Of a DNA stretch of 64,000 nt, positions 60,008-64,000 are shown one piece after another. Below the pieces are notes generated by a model, which was not told the origin of the DNA, made no database searches, and was given only the letters and a program-made list of their open reading frames with translations. The DNA is from an uncultured Collinsella sp. (GTDB lineage Bacteria > Actinomycetota > Coriobacteriia > Coriobacteriales > Coriobacteriaceae): assembly GCA_958408685.1 (NCBI GenBank), contig CATYLC010000001.1, positions 1-64,000 of the forward strand. Direction: 5' to 3'. Each line of letters opens with the position of its first letter. The stretch's first letter is position 1. The translations under genes were made by a program, and so were the position numbers.

Positions 60008-60958
60008 ATGGTTAACGAGAAGAAGGTCGCTATTGTCGGCTGCGGTTTCGTCGGTTCGTCTTCGGCGTTCGCACTGATGCAGAGTGGTCTGTTCTCCGAG
60101 ATGGTCCTCATCGACGTGGACAAGAACCGTGCCGAGGGTGAGGCCCTGGATATCGCGCACGGCATGACGTTTGCCGAGCCGATGAAGATCTACGCCGGCG
60201 ATTATTCCGATGTCGCCGACGCCGCCATGATCGTCGTCACTGCTGGCGCTGCCCAGAAGCCCGGTGAGACCCGCCTGGACCTGGTCAACAAGAACGTCAG
60301 CATCTTCAAGTCCATTATTCCCGAGATTAAGAAGTCCGGCTTCGACGGCATTCTGCTAATCGTCTCCAACCCGGTTGATGTTCTGACCTATGCTGCCATC
60401 AAGATGTCTGGCCTGCCCGAGGGCCATGTCATCGGCTCCGGCACCGTGCTCGACACCGGCCGCCTGCAGCAGATGCTTGGTGCCCACGTCGAGGTTGACC
60501 CGCGCGATGTCCAGGCCTATGTCATGGGCGAGCACGGCGACTCCGAGTTTGTCGCTTGGTCCAGCGCTCAGGTTGCCGGCGTTCCGCTGAACACCTTCTG
60601 TGAGCTTCACGGCCACTTGGAGCATGAGGCTGCCGAGAAGCGCATCGCCGAGGACGTCAAGAACTCCGCCTACACCATCATCGAGAAGAAGCACGCCACC
60701 TACTATGGTGTCGCCATGGCCGTCAAGCGCATCTGCACCGCCGTTATGCGCGATGAGCAGACCGTTCTGCCTGTCTCCTCGCTCATGGTGGGCGAGTATG
60801 GCCTGTCCGATCTTGCCATCTCCATGCCGACCGTCGTTGGCCGCGACGGCGTTGTCTGCCGCGTCCCCGTGCCGCTGAACGACGACGAGCAGCATGAGCT
60901 CACCGTCTCCGCCAAGGCCCTCAAGGACATCATCGACAGCGTCGACTTCTCCTGCTAA
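60008..60958 (+). CDS. ldh: L-lactate dehydrogenase
   Basis: Reduces pyruvate to L-lactate with NADH. 316 residues. VAIVGCGFVGSSSAFAL (NAD loop), LIDVDKNRAEGEALD (Asp binds NADH ribose), VVTAGAAQKPGETR with the substrate Arg region, catalytic His in YVMGEHGDSEF, VSNPVDVLTY. MGEHGDSE is typical of lactate, not malate, dehydrogenase. GGGAG upstream of the ATG at 60008. Terminator follows. Confidence 0.94.
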   Translation: MVNEKKVAIVGCGFVGSSSAFALMQSGLFSEMVLIDVDKNRAEGEALDIAHGMTFAEPMKIYAGDYSDVADAAMIVVTAGAAQKPGETRLDLVNKNVSIFKSIIPEIKKSGFDGILLIVSNPVDVLTYAAIKMSGLPEGHVIGSGTVLDTGRLQQMLGAHVEVDPRDVQAYVMGEHGDSEFVAWSSAQVAGVPLNTFCELHGHLEHEAAEKRIAEDVKNSAYTIIEKKHATYYGVAMAVKRICTAVMRDEQTVLPVSSLMVGEYGLSDLAISMPTVVGRDGVVCRVPVPLNDDEQHELTVSAKALKDIIDSVDFSC

Positions 60959-60990
60959 ATCAAGCTCGCTAGAGCGAAAAGCTACAATGA

Positions 60991-61026
60991 AGGCGTCCGG
61001 GTCCACACGGCCCGGGCGCCTTTTTG
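60991..61026 (+). terminator. ldh terminator
   Basis: AGGCGTCCGGG (60991-61001) pairs with CCCGGGCGCCT (61011-61021) with one mismatch, then TTTTT. Confidence 0.85.
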
Positions 61027-61029
61027 GTG

Positions 61030-61055
61030 CAAAGTAACCTGACTCCAATGCACCA
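61030..61055 (+). repeat. 26-base AACCTG repeat, left copy
   Basis: A sequence beginning CAAAGTAACCTG and ending ATGCACCA that recurs with five changes at 62243-62268; the two copies lie on either side of the DUF2974 gene. Part of the first copy forms TGGTGCA/TGCACCA. Confidence 0.55.
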
Positions 61056-61072
61056 TAGTTGATGGGAGGGCC

Positions 61073-62233
61073 ATGTCGGATTCGCCTAATTTTTTGACCT
61101 ATGTCCAGACGGCGTTTGATCCCTTTGAGGAGCGGCCGTTCTGCGCGGTGGATAGCCTGGTCTTTGCGTGGTTGTCCTATTTGCGCTTGCCGGGTGATAT
61201 GGCGGGGCTGACGAACTGGCAGGGCCTAGACGTACGCGAACTGCTGCGTGCCGAGTGCTACCGGGACATGATTGACGACTTGTGGGACCCAGAGGGAAGC
61301 AGGGCCTTGTTGGAGGCCGTGGCAGCAAATCCCAGATACCGCGGCGTGCACGTTTGCGGCTATCGTGCCGTGAGCGATGTGGTGGCGACGGAGCAGTTTG
61401 CAGCCATGGCGTTCCGGTTTCCGGCGGGGTTTAGCTATCTTTCCTTCCGGGGGACCGACAGCACGATTGTGGGCTGGAAAGAGGACTTTAACATGGCGTT
61501 CCGGTGTCCTGTACCGGCCCAGGAATCCGCGGCGCGTTATGTGGACGAGGCGGCGGATGCGATCGACGGGCCGCTTTTGTGCGGAGGTCATTCCAAGGGC
61601 GGAAACCTTGCGGTGTACGGTGCGGCGATGTGCTCCGATGTCGCCCGTGAGCGAATCGAACGGGCGTATTCCCATGATGGTCCGGGCTTCGTCGAGGAGT
61701 TTCTGAGCGGCAACGCCTTCGCCGATCTATCCGGTCGAATCGACAAGACGCTACCTCGGTCGTCGATCTTTGGCATGATGTTCGAGACACAGGAGGACTA
61801 TGCCATCGTTGAGAGCACCGAGTTCAGCCTGCTTCAGCATAATCCCTTTAGCTGGGTGGTTGATGGTCGCGACTTCGTGTACTGTGAGCGCCTGTCCGCC
61901 GGTGCTCGATACGTTGATGGCTCCATTCGCGAGATGCTGCTTGCGGTGTCGCCTAACGAGCGCGAGCGTTTTGTAGATGCGTTGTTCTCCGTGCTTGAGG
62001 CTACGGGTGCTGAGCGGTTTGCGGATATCGCTGGGAATCTGCGCGAGAGCCTGCCCGTGATGCTCCAGGCTGCGCAAGGCTTTGACAAGGATACGCGACG
62101 CTTTGTCTCGCAGACTATCGTTGCGATTCTTAAGTGTGCGCTTCTGCCCAAACGTCCCCAGATCGACATGCCCGCTGCCGGCAAGAGTTTGGCAGAACAG
62201 CTCGAGGCTTGGCAGTCCGAGCTCCTGCGCTAG
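61073..62233 (+). CDS. DUF2974 (Mbeg1-like) alpha/beta hydrolase
   Basis: 386 residues. Opening PFCAVDSLVFAWLSYLRLP, FSYLSFRGTDSTIVGWKEDF, and the nucleophile elbow LLCGGHSKGGNLAVYGA (Ser in GHSKG), with a later Asp/His region, as in the DUF2974/Mbeg1-like lipase-type family of Firmicutes and coriobacteria. No signal peptide; probably cytoplasmic. Physiological substrate unknown. GGGAGG before the ATG. Confidence 0.85.
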   Translation: MSDSPNFLTYVQTAFDPFEERPFCAVDSLVFAWLSYLRLPGDMAGLTNWQGLDVRELLRAECYRDMIDDLWDPEGSRALLEAVAANPRYRGVHVCGYRAVSDVVATEQFAAMAFRFPAGFSYLSFRGTDSTIVGWKEDFNMAFRCPVPAQESAARYVDEAADAIDGPLLCGGHSKGGNLAVYGAAMCSDVARERIERAYSHDGPGFVEEFLSGNAFADLSGRIDKTLPRSSIFGMMFETQEDYAIVESTEFSLLQHNPFSWVVDGRDFVYCERLSAGARYVDGSIREMLLAVSPNERERFVDALFSVLEATGAERFADIAGNLRESLPVMLQAAQGFDKDTRRFVSQTIVAILKCALLPKRPQIDMPAAGKSLAEQLEAWQSELLR

Positions 62234-62242
62234 CCATTGATA

Positions 62243-62268
62243 CAAAGCAACCTGTCCCCGATGCGCCA
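62243..62268 (+). repeat. 26-base AACCTG repeat, right copy
   Basis: CAAAGCAACCTG to ATGCGCCA, 21 of 26 bases equal to 61030-61055. Begins 10 bases after the DUF2974 stop. Confidence 0.55.
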
Positions 62269-62344
62269 ATCTTCGATGCGCCTGGGGCGGGCTCGACCGC
62301 TATACTGGTTCGTGCCGAAATCGATCTAGAACGGAATGCCGTAT

Positions 62345-63349
62345 ATGAAAATCAATCACGCGATTCTGCATATCCTAGACTTTGACTCTGCCGTCAACGT
62401 CATGAGCCAGCGAGAGCTCGATATCGAGAGCCGTACCGTGCGCAACTTCGTGACCACGCATCTGCGCCGCGCACGCACCTCGGCCGACAATAAACGCGCC
62501 ACGTTTGCCGAGAACTCCGCATTCGGCGGCGAGCTCAAGGGCTATTTCTTTGGTGAGCGTGAGTTCGTGGACCTGTCTCAGCAGATTGCGGAGTTCATCT
62601 CTTCCGAACTTACCAAGGCCGAGAAAGCCGAGTCCACTGACGTGCTTGTGGCGGACTTTGATGACGATGAGGATGCCCGCTGGTTTGCCGTGATGCTGCT
62701 GGGCTCCAAGCAGGCTTTTATGCACGAGGTAGGTCGCGAAGAGGGCGAGGTGCGCAACGACATTGCGCGCCACTACGCCATTCTGCCGAATCCCTCGCAA
62801 AAGGTGCCGAGCTATGCAATCGTGCGTGCAAGCACCATGGAGATCGGCTATGTGGACAAGAAACGCAAGATCGCCGGCGAGGACCGTATGCTTATCCCCG
62901 ATGGCCTGCTGCAGTGCGACACGGGCGTATCGGGCAAGGAGGTCATCGACACCGTGACGCGTGTGGTCGAGGAAGTCGCCGAGGAGCACGGTGCCAATAC
63001 GGCCGTAGCGCTCGCCAAGGTTAAGGCTGCTGTTGCCGAGAAGGTCGAGGATGACGAGGAGCTGCCGCCTTGGGATATCGTCGACGAGGTCTTTGAGGAC
63101 GAGCCGGTCATCAAGGAGAGCGTGCGCGCGGCACTGACCGAGGAGAAGGTGCCTGAGCGTGTGCCCGTGGAGCGCAAGCAGGTCGAACGCGCGGCGGTGC
63201 GCAATCATAAGATCCGTACCGACACGGGTATCGAGATCAGCTTCCCGGCCGAGATGGGTTCCAACTCCGAGTACATCGAGTTCGTCAATGAGCCTAACGG
63301 CCTCATCTCCATCGAGCTCAAAAATATCGGTAGCATCGAGAATCGATAA
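62345..63349 (+). CDS. Nucleoid-associated protein, YejK/NdpA-like (37-kDa family)
   Basis: 334 residues of the 37-kDa nucleoid-associated family: AILHILDFDSAVNVMSQRELD near the start, FSEEL-like FISSELTKAEKAES, DVLVADFDDDEDARWFAVMLL, AIVRASTMEIGYVDKKRK and the C-terminal DTGIEISFPAEMG, GLISIELKNIGSIENR. The family binds DNA in the nucleoid. Start 62345 (MKINHAILHI) chosen over 62336 for spacing to the GGA site. Terminator follows. Confidence 0.85.
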   Translation: MKINHAILHILDFDSAVNVMSQRELDIESRTVRNFVTTHLRRARTSADNKRATFAENSAFGGELKGYFFGEREFVDLSQQIAEFISSELTKAEKAESTDVLVADFDDDEDARWFAVMLLGSKQAFMHEVGREEGEVRNDIARHYAILPNPSQKVPSYAIVRASTMEIGYVDKKRKIAGEDRMLIPDGLLQCDTGVSGKEVIDTVTRVVEEVAEEHGANTAVALAKVKAAVAEKVEDDEELPPWDIVDEVFEDEPVIKESVRAALTEEKVPERVPVERKQVERAAVRNHKIRTDTGIEISFPAEMGSNSEYIEFVNEPNGLISIELKNIGSIENR

Positions 63350-63376
63350 GTTGCGTTGCGCCTACAGCGAGAAAGC

Positions 63377-63412
63377 AAAGGCCGAAGCCCTTCGGGACTT
63401 CGGCCTTTTTTG
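63377..63412 (+). terminator. Terminator after the nucleoid protein gene
   Basis: AAAGGCCGAAG (63377-63387) pairs perfectly with CTTCGGCCTTT (63398-63408), then a T run. Confidence 0.9.
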
Positions 63413-63463
63413 TTTTCGGCTTGGTTGCTGACATTACCCCGCAGGTTGAGCACACGTCAGCGA

Positions 63464-63561
63464 AAACGCCCCTAGGCGAGCAAGGTGACGCGAAAGAGGA
63501 GGGCATTGACCTTCTGGTCATGCCCGACGATTGAACGTCAGATTGCCGCCTAGGGGCGTTT
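63464..63561. repeat. Long inverted repeat, core-box family copy 2
   Basis: Perfect 15-base outer arms AAACGCCCCTAGGCG (63464-63478) and CGCCTAGGGGCGTTT (63547-63561), an inner hairpin TGACC/GGTCA, and between them GCGAAAGAGGAGGG (63490-63503) and CCGACGATTGA (63524-63534). Both boxes recur on the opposite strand at 163-176 and 131-141. It lies in the gap before dapH (63562-63604 shows nothing further). Confidence 0.75.
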
Positions 63562-63604
63562 GCAGCGTCGGGTCGTTACGGCGTTTGGTAAAACGCCGTA
63601 ACTA

Positions 63605-64000
63605 TTAAAGCTGGCGCAGGCCCTCTTCCAGGCCGGTCTTGCTGTCGGTCTTCTCGTCGCGCATCTTGATGACGCGGGCGGGGACACCGGCCACGACGGC
63701 ACCGGCGGGGACATCCTCGACGCACACGGCGCCGGCGGCAACAACAGCGCCCTTGCCCACGCGTACGCCCTCCAGGACCACGGCGTTGGCGCCGATCATG
63801 ACGTCGTCTTCGATGATGACGGGCGTGGCGCTTGCGGGCTCAACGACGCCTGCCAACACGGTTCCAGCGCCGATGTGGCAGTTCTTGCCCACGGTGGCGC
63901 GGCCGCCTAGCACGGCGCCCATATCGATCATGGAACCCTCGCCGATAACGGAGCCGATGTTGATGATGGCACCCATCATGATGACGGCACGGTCGCCAAT
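63605..64000 (-). CDS. dapH: Tetrahydrodipicolinate N-acetyltransferase, C-terminal part
   Basis: The gene runs past the window edge; 131 C-terminal residues are seen. Left-handed beta-helix hexapeptide repeats (INIGSVIGEGSMIDMGAVLG, ATVGKNCHIGAGTVLAGVVE) and EDDVMIGANAVVLEGVRVG, GAVVAGVPARVIK, typical of DapH, which acetylates tetrahydrodipicolinate in lysine and peptidoglycan synthesis. The last 20 residues are a charged tail. The start codon is outside the window. Confidence 0.82.
   Translation of the reverse strand: MGDRAVIMMGAIINIGSVIGEGSMIDMGAVLGGRATVGKNCHIGAGTVLAGVVEPASATPVIIEDDVMIGANAVVLEGVRVGKGAVVAAGAVCVEDVPAGAVVAGVPARVIKMRDEKTDSKTGLEEGLRQL

Overview
The window reads as a chromosomal segment of a high-GC, Gram-positive, strictly fermentative gut actinobacterium of the Coriobacteriia, most like Collinsella. 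This is inferred from the anaerobic ribonucleotide reductase pair (nrdD/nrdG), L-lactate dehydrogenase, a sortase-type surface protein, actinobacterial LexA-box sequence, DUF3793, GAGG-type ribosome binding sites and codon use. No rRNA or species marker is present, so the genus is a judgement, not a measurement. The first bases are the 3' part of a tRNA-Gly and the last gene (dapH-like, minus strand) runs off the right edge.

Layout: 1-2453, tRNA-Gly, a GH13 alpha-glucosidase, tRNA-Gly and tRNA-Val. 2454-6278, nrdD and nrdG, separated by two large inverted repeats and preceded by a NrdR-box promoter. 6345-8015, a folate/pterin cluster (folE, an HD phosphohydrolase, folB). 8022-15496, mixed housekeeping genes (YgjP-type metallopeptidase, M19 dipeptidase, FKBP isomerase plus an orphan UreE-like protein, HAD phosphatase, PerR/Fur regulator, acylphosphatase, Gfo/Idh oxidoreductase, RNase H, LysR regulator). 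15516-17081, metY behind a long leader that looks like a structured regulatory RNA. 17394-23392, a secreted 3D-domain protein, ketopantoate reductase, ferredoxin-like aldo/keto reductase, a second Gfo/Idh enzyme and endonuclease IV; the last two are each preceded by a copy of the same hairpin repeat. 23540-26645, an amino-acid ABC transporter with an unusual permease. 26778-33998, flavodoxin, DUF3793, a metal-binding membrane protein behind a CsoR-like operator, an 850-residue wall protein, an SOS-controlled Y-family polymerase/YolD pair and a half-length iron-ADH relative.

34198-39397: pgi, followed by a 3.5 kb segment carrying a VirD4-like ATPase, a ClpP-like protease and an unknown gene. 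A 32-base copy of the pgi 3' end closes this segment, which is the pattern left by insertion of a mobile element at the end of a housekeeping gene. 39674-42063: deoC and two HAD phosphatases. 42214-48994: a six-gene island (GntR regulator, YfcC transporter, amidohydrolase, FrlC, FrlB, FrlD homologues) that should take up and break down fructoselysine-type Amadori products; its promoter and a likely operator are visible. 49039-64000: a MITE-like repeat, tatD/tcdA, SdpR/SdpI, ettA, two unknown low-complexity proteins, nadE, an aminotransferase, ldh, a lipase-like DUF2974 protein, a YejK-type nucleoid protein and dapH.

The most unusual content is non-coding: a hairpin repeat family with a shared core (101-206 and 63464-63561), a pair of dispersed hairpins with compensatory stem changes (21275-21337 and 22443-22505), a candidate riboswitch-like leader on metY (15604-15715), a 230-base terminal-inverted-repeat element (49039-49268) and short AACCTG-containing repeats flanking individual genes.
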